A stretch of DNA of 64,000 bases from Haloarcula sp. CBA1129. Lineage in GTDB: Archaea > Halobacteriota > Halobacteria > Halobacteriales > Haloarculaceae. How positions within the stretch are numbered: the stretch's first letter is position 1; each line of letters begins with the position of its first letter. Below are positions 26,610 through 34,561 of the stretch, piece after piece. The notes below the pieces were generated by a model. It worked only from the letters and a program-made list of their open reading frames with translations. It did not search any database and had not been told where the DNA came from. The stretch spans positions 1,922,001-1,986,000 of the forward strand of contig NZ_RKSM01000001.1 in assembly GCF_008729015.1 (NCBI RefSeq). The letters are read 5' to 3'. The translations under genes were made by a program, and so were the position numbers.

Positions 26610-27389
26610 CTACTGCAGGAGGACGGAAACAAGGGCGGCGCTGCCGATGCCGACGGCGATGAGACCGAACACGGTTTCGGCGAGAGCGCCCCGAACGATC
26701 CGTCGGGCAGTGCCGCGCTCGCTGGTGTCGGAGATGACGAACACCGGCGTCCCGTCGCCGTCCCCGACGATAGCGTCGACCAGATTACTCCCCCACTCTG
26801 TTGCGGGGCCGCGCATCGCCTGCCCGTAGACGTACACGTCCTCGGCGACATCCAGCCGCCGCTCGGTAAAGCGCTGTTTGTTCCCCAGACTGAGCTCCGT
26901 CACGAGCAGGTTCACGGACCCGTCCTGTGCCTCGACGCTCTTCGTCCGCTCGACGTAGTCAGCCAGTCGCTCGGGGAGTTCGGTCCCGGGGGACACCGTC
27001 ACCGACTGGGACTCGAACCGCACGTCCGCCCCATCAGGATTCACGCGGACGCGAGCGTTTCCGTCGTCGACGACGAAGTCGACGCCGGCCTGCCCCTCAT
27101 CCAGCGTCTCCCAGTTGGAGTGTTTCCCCGACGATCGGTATTCCTCGACTTCGTAGGTGTAGGCCAGACACTCGCTGCCGGTGAAGGGGGCCGTGACTGT
27201 GCCGGTGTCCTCGTCAGCAACGGCTGTGCCGGTGATTTCGACGGGGCCGGTGTGCCCGTCGAGTGAGCGCACTGGGACCGGATCGTTACGGAGGATATGA
27301 AACACTGTTCGGAGTTCCCGGCCACCGCGGACAAGGAGGAAACCGCCGATAGCCAGAAACGTGATGGCGACCAGTTGGGGGAGGACCAT
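26610..27389 (-). CDS. GIDE-domain-like membrane protein
   Basis: A 259-residue protein with one N-terminal TM segment (LVAITFLAIGGFLLVRGG), a soluble beta-rich domain and a C-terminal TM pair region (ALAETVFGLIAVGIGSAALV). The middle has VEITGTAVADED, LAYTYEVEEYRSSGK and LDVAEDVYVYGQAM, a pattern shared with the GIDE domain of membrane ubiquitin-ligase-like proteins. No RING finger is present. Function unknown. Divergent from the MoeA-like gene. Confidence 0.65.
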   Translation of the reverse strand: MVLPQLVAITFLAIGGFLLVRGGRELRTVFHILRNDPVPVRSLDGHTGPVEITGTAVADEDTGTVTAPFTGSECLAYTYEVEEYRSSGKHSNWETLDEGQAGVDFVVDDGNARVRVNPDGADVRFESQSVTVSPGTELPERLADYVERTKSVEAQDGSVNLLVTELSLGNKQRFTERRLDVAEDVYVYGQAMRGPATEWGSNLVDAIVGDGDGTPVFVISDTSERGTARRIVRGALAETVFGLIAVGIGSAALVSVLLQ

Positions 27390-27533
27390 ACGTCGATGCC
27401 GGACCCGACCGAGGAAAAACATTCCCGGTTCCGCCGTCCCACGGCTGGGACAGTGTGGCTGCCGGGAACGGTGAGGTGTCGGGACACCGCCGCTACGCAG
27501 GGTACTTTTGCCACAGCGGCCGCTAGTCCGAAT

Positions 27534-28463
27534 ATGGCTGGCTCCTCGCCCTCGGACGCCGAATCGCTCCCGCTGGAGACCGCTCGTCGCCGAATCGGTA
27601 GTGTCACCGGACCCATCGACCGGACGGACAGGATTCCACTCTCCGTCGCTACCGGGCGAATTCTGGCAACGGATGCGACGGCGAACGAACCTATCGGCGG
27701 GGCCGAAATCAGCGTCGGGGACGCCGTTTTCGAACAGGGCCATCAGATACGGCCCGGCGACGTGGGGCTGTTGAAAGCCGCTGGGATTTCCGAACTCCTC
27801 GTTCGCCAGCGACCGCAGGTCGGCATCCTGCCGACGGGCGATGAACTGGGTCAGCGAGACGCTGGCAAGGCCCAACAGGTCGAGACGGCGGGGTTCACAC
27901 TATCACAGTATGTCGACCGCTGGGGCGGCAAGGTGACATACCGGGACCCCGTGGCCGACGACGCGCCGGCGTTGCGAATGGCCGTCCAGCGCGACCTCAC
28001 CCGTGACATGATCGTCATTACCGGGACGGAACCGGGCGATACGCTCCGGGACGTGGTGGCGGACCTCGGCGACGTGCTCACGGACACCATCGCTATCGAC
28101 CCCGGTGGCCAGACCGGTCTGGCCGTCGTTGCGGACCGGCCGGTGGTGCTGCTGCCGGAGTCACCGACTGGGGCCCGCGTCAGTGCTGTCCAACTCGTTC
28201 GCCCGCTCCTGAAAACGTTCGCCCACGCCCCGCTAGCTGTGCATCCGGAGACCCGAGCGACGCTGGCGGCGCAGGTCGACAGTCAGAACGCGACCCGGAC
28301 CTTTAGGCCGGTAACCGTGAGCGACGGGACGGCGACGCCACTGTCCGGTGATGAACTCGCTACAGCGACCCGTGCTGACGGTTGGATATCCGTGCCTGCA
28401 GGCGAAACTGGTCTCGATGCCGGCGCGACCGTCTCCGTGGAAAACTGGGACTATCTCCCCTGA
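27534..28463 (+). CDS. Short MoeA-like molybdopterin-binding protein
   Basis: A 309-residue MoeA homologue; normal MoeA is about 400. The start ETARRRIGS and TGRILATDATANEPI match domain I/III, the strand region KAAGISELLVRQRPQVGILPTGDEL is the standard entry to the MoCF domain, and DMIVITGTEPGDTLRDVV is the MoCF core. The segment that normally holds the family S-x-M-D-G-Y-A motif and domain II is missing between about residues 55 and 65. It may bind molybdopterin without doing molybdate insertion. A TTTT element about 27 nt before the ATG supports the start. Confidence 0.7.
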   Translation: MAGSSPSDAESLPLETARRRIGSVTGPIDRTDRIPLSVATGRILATDATANEPIGGAEISVGDAVFEQGHQIRPGDVGLLKAAGISELLVRQRPQVGILPTGDELGQRDAGKAQQVETAGFTLSQYVDRWGGKVTYRDPVADDAPALRMAVQRDLTRDMIVITGTEPGDTLRDVVADLGDVLTDTIAIDPGGQTGLAVVADRPVVLLPESPTGARVSAVQLVRPLLKTFAHAPLAVHPETRATLAAQVDSQNATRTFRPVTVSDGTATPLSGDELATATRADGWISVPAGETGLDAGATVSVENWDYLP

Positions 28464-29098
28464 GACGACGACAAGTCGAGTAGTGAGGCGACGCGCTTGT
28501 CACCGCGCACGCACCGACCCGTCTCTGCCGGGGACCGCCGACCGACGTGGACGCCGTCGAGGCCCGCGTTCCACGCTGCGCCGATGTCCGACGGATTGTC
28601 CCCAGCAAGCACGCCGCTGTGGCCGTTGTACCGGACGCCCATCTCCCGCATCGCCAGTTCGACCGGCTTCGGGTCGGGCTTCCAGCCGATATCGTCGTCA
28701 CAGCAGACGACCGTCTCGAACCAGTCGCCAATGTCGAGATGATCGAGCACCGGTTCTGTGAGGTACTGCTGGCAGTGCGTGACCAGTCCGACCGGTGTAT
28801 CGAGGGTGGCGAGGAACGCCTCGGCGTCGTCGTAGAGATACGTCGCCTCGGCCCGGGCAATAGGGTCTTCCTCCTCGTGGAACAGCCGCCAGAACTCCTG
28901 CTGGTCGACGTTGCGTTCCGCGAGGGTCCGCGACCGTGTCCCACCGAATCCGTACCAGAGTGCATCCCGCTCCCGGTCCGTAAATTCGACGCCGAGGCGG
29001 TCGCCCACGGCACCCATCACTTTCCGGGGGTAGGCTGGCTCGATATCGACGAGCGTCCCGTCGAGGTCAAACAGCCAGAAGTCGTATTCGGTGGTCAT
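28451..29098 (-). CDS. HAD-superfamily phosphatase
   Basis: A 215-residue HAD hydrolase: motif I FWLFDLDGTLVDIEP (residues 7-21), motif II VGLVTHCQQ, Lys in GWKPDPKPVELA and motif III GVLAGDNPSDIGAAWNAG. A helical cap lies between motifs I and II. It resembles phosphoglycolate-phosphatase-type enzymes; the substrate is not determinable. The 3' end overlaps the convergent MoeA-like gene by 13 nt. Confidence 0.86.
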   Translation of the reverse strand: MTTEYDFWLFDLDGTLVDIEPAYPRKVMGAVGDRLGVEFTDRERDALWYGFGGTRSRTLAERNVDQQEFWRLFHEEEDPIARAEATYLYDDAEAFLATLDTPVGLVTHCQQYLTEPVLDHLDIGDWFETVVCCDDDIGWKPDPKPVELAMREMGVRYNGHSGVLAGDNPSDIGAAWNAGLDGVHVGRRSPAETGRCVRGDKRVASLLDLSSSQGR

Positions 29099-29206
29099 TG
29101 GGGGTCGATTTGTTGGGGAGTTTCGAATATAGTCTTTCGGGCCCTACGACTAGTTTTGCTGCGTATAACCCCTCTGTAGCCACCGACTACACAGCAGCGT
29201 CTCGTT

Positions 29207-29632
29207 TCACGCCACCCGAATCGAACTACCAAGGTACTTGTTGCACACCTCGCTGACCGAACCGGCGTTAAACAGGGCCAAATTGTCGACGATCTCGGCT
29301 TTCAGCGACTCCAGATACGCCTCGTCGGTCCTGAGTTCGCTGAACGACGCCGAGACGACTTGACAGCCGAGTTCGTCCCCGGCGAGTCGACGGAAGTGCG
29401 GTTCGTCAGCGAGTTCGCCACGCCAGAGCGTGTCCCGGAAGAACAGCCAGCCGCTGGTTCCCGGGTCATCAGCCGCCCGGTACAGCGTCGTTTCGAACCG
29501 GTCAGGCTCGGTCCACAACCCATCCGCGTCCGGCCCCAGTCGGAATTCGATCCGGAAAACGTACCGGGCAGTCGCGCCATCGGGATCAGTCGGCCGGAGC
29601 GACGCGAGTCCGTCGGTCGTGTCCACAGTCAC
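29207..29632 (-). CDS. LWR-salt family protein
   Basis: A 141-residue haloarchaeal protein with two strand-rich segments (ARYVFRIEFRLGPDADGLW and RFETTLYRAAD), the name-giving DTLWRGEL, and a conserved-looking C-terminus (AEIVDNLALFNAGSVSEVCN) ending KYLGSSIRVA. I place it in the family usually labelled LWR-salt protein; its role is unknown. It starts 4 nt after the PCD-like gene stop and is the last gene of the haem-related unit. Confidence 0.7.
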   Translation of the reverse strand: MTVDTTDGLASLRPTDPDGATARYVFRIEFRLGPDADGLWTEPDRFETTLYRAADDPGTSGWLFFRDTLWRGELADEPHFRRLAGDELGCQVVSASFSELRTDEAYLESLKAEIVDNLALFNAGSVSEVCNKYLGSSIRVA

Positions 29633-29636
29633 ACCG

Positions 29637-29915
29637 TCAGTCGTGGATGCCGTTCAGCCGTTCGGCGAGATCGATATCGTTCTCGGTGATGCCACCGGCG
29701 TCGTGGGTCGTCAGCCGGACTTCGACTTCGCCCCAGCGGATGGTCATCTCCGGGTGATGCCACGCGTCCTCAGCGAGACCAGCAGCAGCGCTCAGAAAGC
29801 CCGACGCGTCCAGATAGCCGTCGAACTCGAAGACGCGAACGATTTCGTCGCCGTCACGGGTCCACTCGTCAGGTAGCCGGTCGCTAATCTCTTCCTCAGA
29901 GAGCAGGTCTGCCAT
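29637..29915 (-). CDS. Pterin-4a-carbinolamine dehydratase-like protein
   Basis: A 92-residue protein with the PCD pattern: LLSEEEISDRLPDEWTRDGD, VFEFDGYLDASGFL and the active-site region EDAWHHPEMTIRWGEVEVRL followed by THDAGGITENDIDLA. The paired His-His-Pro and the later THDAGG-type segment match the family. Haloarchaea lack the usual pterin-dependent aromatic hydroxylases, so the physiological role is uncertain; in other organisms family members also act in molybdopterin or folate contexts. Start at 29915 gives the normal length. Confidence 0.83.
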   Translation of the reverse strand: MADLLSEEEISDRLPDEWTRDGDEIVRVFEFDGYLDASGFLSAAAGLAEDAWHHPEMTIRWGEVEVRLTTHDAGGITENDIDLAERLNGIHD

Positions 29916-29956
29916 ATCGGCTACGTCGGACGGCGTGGGCAAAAAGGTGGGCGTGG

Positions 29957-31303
29957 TCAGTCGTCAGAGAGTCGGTCGAGCATCGCGTTCGGGATTTCCT
30001 CGCGCATACCGTCAGGGATGTCTTCGACCGACATACCCTGAGTGAACTCGGGTGGGGTGGTCTGGTCGGGGCCGCCGAAGTCAGGGTCGAACAACTGCAG
30101 CGCCGTATGGATTGTCGACCAGTCGTCTTCCTCGGCGGCGTCCCGCAGGCTCTTGGTCGGCGCGGCGAGGATCTGTGAGACGATAGCGTCGGCCATTGCC
30201 TCGACGACTTCCGCCTGCTCCTCGTCGAAGTCTGCCGCCGAGAGCGCACTGTTTATCTCTGCCGCCTTGACCTGTTCGGCGCTCTCGTACATCGTCGAGA
30301 TGACCCTGTCGGCACGTTTGCGCTTGTACTGCGTGAGCAGTCGGTCGAACTCTTCGTCAACGATTCGCTCGACTGCCTCGGCGGCTCGCTGTCGCTTGTT
30401 CCGTGTTTCGGCGGTCACCGACTCCAGCGCGTCGAGGTCGTGTACCGCAACTGCTGGGAGGCGGTCAGCACCGGCCGGAACGTCACGGGGTTGTGCGATG
30501 TCGACGATAGACACCGCTCCGGCGTCGCTGAACGTTCCGATTTCGAACACCTGATCGCCGCTCCCCGTCGCCGAAATAACGACGCGGGCTTCAGAAACAG
30601 CCGCTTCGATGGCGTCGAGCGCAACTGCGCTCGCGTCGATATCGACCGATTCGGCGACGTGCTCGGCGTGTGGCACCGTCCGGTTGGCCACGAGCAAGCG
30701 GTCGACTTCCTCACTGAGTGCCTTTGCGGCGAGCTGGCCCATCTCACCCGCCCCGACGACGAGCGCTGTCTCGCCTGCCAGCGAGCACTCCTGTTCGAGC
30801 AGGCGAACCGCGGCGGAGGCAATCGAGACGACGCCCTCGTTGATCTTCGTCTCCGTGCGGGCGCGCTCGCCGACGTGAATCGCTTTCGTGACACCGTCTT
30901 CCAGCATCGGACCGATGCCGCCAACGCCGCGGGCGGTCTCGTAGGCGGTCCGAAGCTGGCCGAGAATCTGGTCCTCGCCCAGCACAATCGATTCGAGCCC
31001 GGCGGCCACCCGGAGCAAGTGGCGGAGACTCTCTTCGTGGCCCATCTCGACAACAACGTCGTCGGGCACGGCGCGGGTGAACAGTTCGAGCGCGTCGAGC
31101 CCGTCCTCGTGATCAGAGACGACGACATACCCCTCAGTACGATTACAGGTCTGCAGGGCAATCGCCTCTTCGACTTCGGGGTTCGCGAGCAGGGATTCGA
31201 CGGCGTGGCGCTCGCTATCCGCCGCAGCGGTCTCTAATTGGTCGACGCTCGCGCGCTCATGGGAGATACAGACCCCAACGATTGCACCAGTGTCCCCTCT
31301 CAC
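29957..31303 (-). CDS. hemA: Glutamyl-tRNA reductase
   Basis: A 448-residue HemA. The catalytic cysteine is in ALQTCNRTEGYVVV (Cys53), with GLESIVLGEDQILGQ downstream. The NADPH domain is TALVVGAGEMGQLAAKAL and the C-terminal dimerisation helices end the protein. It reduces glutamyl-tRNA(Glu) to glutamate-1-semialdehyde, the first committed step of tetrapyrrole synthesis. The start overlaps the stop of the precorrin-2 dehydrogenase gene by 4 nt. Confidence 0.93.
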   Translation of the reverse strand: MRGDTGAIVGVCISHERASVDQLETAAADSERHAVESLLANPEVEEAIALQTCNRTEGYVVVSDHEDGLDALELFTRAVPDDVVVEMGHEESLRHLLRVAAGLESIVLGEDQILGQLRTAYETARGVGGIGPMLEDGVTKAIHVGERARTETKINEGVVSIASAAVRLLEQECSLAGETALVVGAGEMGQLAAKALSEEVDRLLVANRTVPHAEHVAESVDIDASAVALDAIEAAVSEARVVISATGSGDQVFEIGTFSDAGAVSIVDIAQPRDVPAGADRLPAVAVHDLDALESVTAETRNKRQRAAEAVERIVDEEFDRLLTQYKRKRADRVISTMYESAEQVKAAEINSALSAADFDEEQAEVVEAMADAIVSQILAAPTKSLRDAAEEDDWSTIHTALQLFDPDFGGPDQTTPPEFTQGMSVEDIPDGMREEIPNAMLDRLSDD

Positions 31304-31947
31304 GTTTGATCACCAGGTAACTCTCCGATCACGTCTCTAGCTACTTGCTCCCCCTTGTACCTGCCACTATCTAAAGCCTTCCAAACTTCCCGTGACCTGA
31401 CAACGAACCTAACGGCGTCACGCCGTTCGGCCGGCGGGACGCCCCGGTCGCGGAACTCCTCGCGGAGGTCGCCAACGAGAGCAGCCATCAGACCGGCGTT
31501 TCCGAACTCGTCTTCGAAACGCTCGCGCAGGTGCTTCGACAGCGCCGGCGCGCGCCCGCCGGTCGCAATCGCCAGCGTTACCGGGTCGTCCCGCACCGTC
31601 GCCGGAACGACGACATTGCCGAACGACTGGTCGCCGTGGTCGTCAGCTCGGTTGACGAGAGCGCCGTTGTCCTCCGCAGCCGCCGCGAAGGCGTCGTTCA
31701 GGGCCGAGTCGTCCGTCGCGGCGACGACCAGCACCGGATCAGTCCGCTCGACCCAGTCTGTGGCATCCTCGGGAGTCGGCGCGGCCCGGACCTTTTCCGC
31801 GTCCGCGAACGCCCGGTCGGCGAACTCGGGACTGAGGACGACGACATCTGCCTCTGTGGCGAACGTTCGAGCCTTGCGCGCACCGACCGGCCCACCGCCA
31901 ACGATGAGGACCGTCTCGCCCTCGAAGTCGTGCATGAGTGGGATCAT
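31300..31947 (-). CDS. Precorrin-2 dehydrogenase / sirohydrochlorin ferrochelatase-like (CysG N-terminal type)
   Basis: A 215-residue Met8/CysG-N-type enzyme beginning MIPLMHDFEGETVLIVGGGP, with the NAD loop GGGPVGARKA and the family region FGNVVVPATVRDDPVTLAIA followed by TGGRAPALSKHLRE. It oxidises precorrin-2 to sirohydrochlorin and may insert iron. No C-terminal methyltransferase domain is fused. In the unit with hemA and ahbAB it supplies sirohaem for the alternative haem route. Confidence 0.88.
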   Translation of the reverse strand: MIPLMHDFEGETVLIVGGGPVGARKARTFATEADVVVLSPEFADRAFADAEKVRAAPTPEDATDWVERTDPVLVVAATDDSALNDAFAAAAEDNGALVNRADDHGDQSFGNVVVPATVRDDPVTLAIATGGRAPALSKHLRERFEDEFGNAGLMAALVGDLREEFRDRGVPPAERRDAVRFVVRSREVWKALDSGRYKGEQVARDVIGELPGDQT

Positions 31948-31993
31948 CGGTCGGCCCTCTCTGACTCGACATTGCAGTCCTGACTGCGCACGG

Positions 31994-33049
31994 TCACGCC
32001 GTTTCTGTGTTCTGCCGTGCTCGTTCGTCCAGCCTGATGCCCGTCTTCTTCAGGATACGTGTCGAGAACAGCGTGTCCCAGTCGTCCTCGGACACGTCCC
32101 AGTGTTCTGCCATCCGGTCGCGCACCTGCTGGATGCGCTCCTGACTTTCCGCTTCGCTTCGCCCGTGAGTCATCGCGAAGAAGTTGTACGGCCAGACGCC
32201 GTCGTGCCGAGGCCGTTCGTAGCAGTGGGTCACGAAGTCAAACTCGGCAATGGCCGGACCGACCTCGTCGATGACTTCGTCAGGGACATCCCAGACGGTC
32301 ATCCCGTTCTCGCTGTAGCCCAGCGCGTAGTGGTTCGGGATGACGCCGACCCGGCGAACCTTCCCCTCCTCGTTGAACCGCTGTATCGTCTCCAGAACCC
32401 AGTCCACAGCCGCGTCGATTTCGTCGGCAACGTCGGCGTACGGCGTGGCGGTAATCGGCAGGCCGTCCTGAATGGCCAGCACGAGATCGAGTTCGTCAGC
32501 GGTGAGCGACCGCGTCTCGGTCGACATCACGTCCGGCCCGAGGTCCGAGCAGTCGATATCCTGTGTCTGTGGTCCCTCGACGGGGAACTTCGCGCCGACG
32601 TGGAACTCCTGTTGTTTCGGGAGGTTGTACGTCTCCTCGCCGGTCTCGGCTTCGATGTCGGCCAGCACCTCGTCGACACGCTCCTCGTCAGCCACCGAGA
32701 GGACGAACCACATATTCAGATGCGGATGTTCGCGCTCGTAGTTGTGTGCGACCTCCGGGTGGGCGTTTATCAGCTCGGCGTGTTCGTCGTAGCTGCCCTC
32801 GGGGGCGTGGGTCGCGACAAGCGTTGCGGTGCCGCCGATGGCTTCGGCGTTGATGAGTGCCCCAAACCGTGTGAGCACGCCCGCATCGTCGAGGGCTTGC
32901 ACGCGCTCTAACAGCTCGTCCGCGTCGATGTCGACGCCGTGGTCGCCGAGGGCCGCCGCGGCTGGTTCGAACGGCCGCTCGACGACCGGGAAGCCGCCCT
33001 GAAAGGCGTTCAACACCGCCCGGTCTACCGTCTCGAGGTCTTCGCTCAT
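31994..33049 (-). CDS. Fused sirohaem decarboxylase AhbAB (Lrp/AsnC-like)
   Basis: A 351-residue protein containing two tandem AsnC/NirDLGH-type halves, each with a winged helix followed by a ferredoxin-like fold. The first half spans about residues 1-165 (with NLPKQQEFHVGAKFPVEG near its end) and the second about 175-350 (ETRSLTADELDLVLAIQDGL start; CYERP...W-PYNFFAMTHGRS). Single-domain AhbA and AhbB convert sirohaem to didecarboxysirohaem. The tandem in one chain suggests a fused heterodimer. Start at 33049 (MSEDLET); an upstream in-frame extension is not credible. Confidence 0.85.
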   Translation of the reverse strand: MSEDLETVDRAVLNAFQGGFPVVERPFEPAAAALGDHGVDIDADELLERVQALDDAGVLTRFGALINAEAIGGTATLVATHAPEGSYDEHAELINAHPEVAHNYEREHPHLNMWFVLSVADEERVDEVLADIEAETGEETYNLPKQQEFHVGAKFPVEGPQTQDIDCSDLGPDVMSTETRSLTADELDLVLAIQDGLPITATPYADVADEIDAAVDWVLETIQRFNEEGKVRRVGVIPNHYALGYSENGMTVWDVPDEVIDEVGPAIAEFDFVTHCYERPRHDGVWPYNFFAMTHGRSEAESQERIQQVRDRMAEHWDVSEDDWDTLFSTRILKKTGIRLDERARQNTETA

Positions 33050-33160
33050 GCCGAAAGCTGGGGGTTCTGCGAATAAAAACAGTCCGGGACAGTCGGGCAC
33101 ACGCGGCCCACGTGTCCAGATCGCCGGAGCGTTTTACCTTTCTGCGTCCATAGTTGACGC

Positions 33161-33451
33161 GTGGCAATCTCGACAGCCGAACTGGCAGTCCGGCTGCTGG
33201 TCTACCTGTTCGTCCTGCTAGGGGTGCCGCTGTGGTTTGTCCTCATGTTCCGGCTCATGGACTACGCCGCACACGACACGCTGGTCGAGCAGTTCAGCGG
33301 CCAGCGCAACGGTCGCGACACCGGCCAGCTCAACGCGTACTTCGAACAGGCCGCCATCGAGGCACGGACCTGTCGCATCTGTGGCGCGGCGAACGGCTCC
33401 GACTACACCTACTGTCACAACTGTCAGGAACGGCTGGCGACTGACGACTGA
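33161..33451 (+). CDS. Membrane-anchored zinc-ribbon protein
   Basis: A 96-residue protein with GTG start. A single TM segment (VRLLVYLFVLLGVPLWFVLM) is followed by a soluble linker and a C-terminal zinc ribbon (CRICGAANGSDYTYCHNCQ), four Cys in two CxxC pairs. Small TM plus zinc-ribbon proteins are frequent in haloarchaea and mostly uncharacterised. It is divergent from ahbAB and convergent with the next gene. Confidence 0.75.
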   Translation: MAISTAELAVRLLVYLFVLLGVPLWFVLMFRLMDYAAHDTLVEQFSGQRNGRDTGQLNAYFEQAAIEARTCRICGAANGSDYTYCHNCQERLATDD

Positions 33452-33456
33452 CGTGG

Positions 33457-33867
33457 TTACTCGCCTTTGACGCCGGTGACTGCGTAGCCAGCGTCCTCGA
33501 CAGCTTCGAGAATCCCGGCGTGGTCGGCGCTGGCCTCATAATAAAACACGAGATCAAAGGAGCCGTTGCGCAGAAGCTGCTGACACTCCCAGACGAACTC
33601 CTCGTCGTCCAGCGTGAGCCCTTGGTGCTGGTTCGACGCGAACTCAGGGTCGTCGCTGCCGGAGTAGACAAACGTATCCGTCGGGTCCAGCCCCGCACCC
33701 TCGGCGATGAATTCGCCGACCTCGATGGTGGCCTGCATCATCTCTATCTCGTCGCTGCCGTCGTATTCTGTGTGGACGACAGCACCGTTGAGCTGGATCT
33801 CGCCCGGCTCGAGCAGCTGTTTGGTCCGGCGGTAAAGGTCGTCGTCGAGTGCGTCGGCCTCGCTCAT
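33457..33867 (-). CDS. DUF5778-like haloarchaeal protein
   Basis: A 136-residue acidic soluble protein with LLEPGEIQLNGAVVHTEYD, IEVGEFIAEGAGLDPTDTFV, YSGSDDPEFASNQHQGLTL and a C-terminal half (FDLVFYYEASADHAGILEA) that suggests a second small alpha/beta unit. I believe this is the haloarchaeal DUF5778 family, but I am not certain of the number. Function unknown. No TM segments or metal motifs. Confidence 0.7.
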   Translation of the reverse strand: MSEADALDDDLYRRTKQLLEPGEIQLNGAVVHTEYDGSDEIEMMQATIEVGEFIAEGAGLDPTDTFVYSGSDDPEFASNQHQGLTLDDEEFVWECQQLLRNGSFDLVFYYEASADHAGILEAVEDAGYAVTGVKGE

Positions 33868-34042
33868 ACCATGCGGTCGGTGTTGCTCTCCCTAAGATAC
33901 TTCGGATTCGGAGCGCTGGTCGGTCTATCCGAAGATATTCGGTTCGAGAGACGGCGCGGCGACAGCCGTGGGAACCCACACGCTGCCGAGTAACGCCGCT
34001 CGGTCCGAGCACGAGCCCCGTCGAAAAGCGAGCCGCTCCCGC

Positions 34043-34237
34043 TTACAGTCGCGTGAGGTTCGTCGCTCGTGGTCCTTTGTCTGCCTGTTCGATGTCGAAT
34101 TCGACTTCTTGCCCTTCTTCTAAGTCCGGGCCGCCGACGTCTTCCATGTGGAAGAACACGTCATCGTCGGCATCGTCGGTTTCGATGAAACCGTAGCCAC
34201 CCGTATCGTTGAAGAAGTCTACAGTGCCTGTCGCCAT
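34043..34237 (-). CDS. cspA: Cold-shock domain protein (second of tandem pair)
   Basis: A 64-residue CSD protein, [20 protein letters not shown] followed by DVFFHMEDV and [23 protein letters not shown]1 (GYGFI) and RNP2 (VFFHM) are intact. Single-stranded nucleic-acid chaperone by family. It starts 2 nt after the stop of the upstream copy and is nearly identical to it, so the two probably share one transcript. Confidence 0.93.
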   Translation of the reverse strand: MATGTVDFFNDTGGYGFIETDDADDDVFFHMEDVGGPDLEEGQEVEFDIEQADKGPRATNLTRL

Positions 34238-34239
34238 GG

Positions 34240-34434
34240 TTACAGCCGCGTGAGGTTTTTCGCGCGCGGGCCTTTGTCGGCCTGCTCAATCTCGAATTCC
34301 ACTTCTTGCCCCTCCTCGAGGTCAGGACCGTCGATGTCCTCCATGTGGAAGAAGACGTCCTCGTCGGAGTCTTCGGTATCGATGAAACCGTAACCGCCTG
34401 TGTCGTTGAAGAAGTCTACCGTACCGGTCGCCAT
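34240..34434 (-). CDS. cspA: Cold-shock domain protein (first of tandem pair)
   Basis: A 64-residue CSD protein, the close paralogue of the next gene: [18 protein letters not shown] against GYGFIETDDADDDVFFHM, with the rest almost unchanged. A TTTTAATA element at 34461-34468 on the minus strand, about 30 nt before the ATG, supports a leaderless transcript for the pair. The near-repeat structure makes the locus prone to recombination. Confidence 0.93.
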   Translation of the reverse strand: MATGTVDFFNDTGGYGFIDTEDSDEDVFFHMEDIDGPDLEEGQEVEFEIEQADKGPRAKNLTRL

Positions 34435-34561
34435 TGCAATTCGAACGTTGTGCCGGGGTGTATTAAAACTATGCGCATATATTTCGCCGGATTAGGCGGG
34501 AAATAACTGTACCCAGTCCCTTCCACAAAGTCCTTATTGAGTGGTTGAAATGTATACAACG

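Noticed and set aside
34541-34561. GTG at 34541 and ATG at 34550 as starts of the UppS gene
   Set aside because: Both are too close to the TTATT element; the ATG at 34562 fits the leaderless spacing and the family N-terminus.
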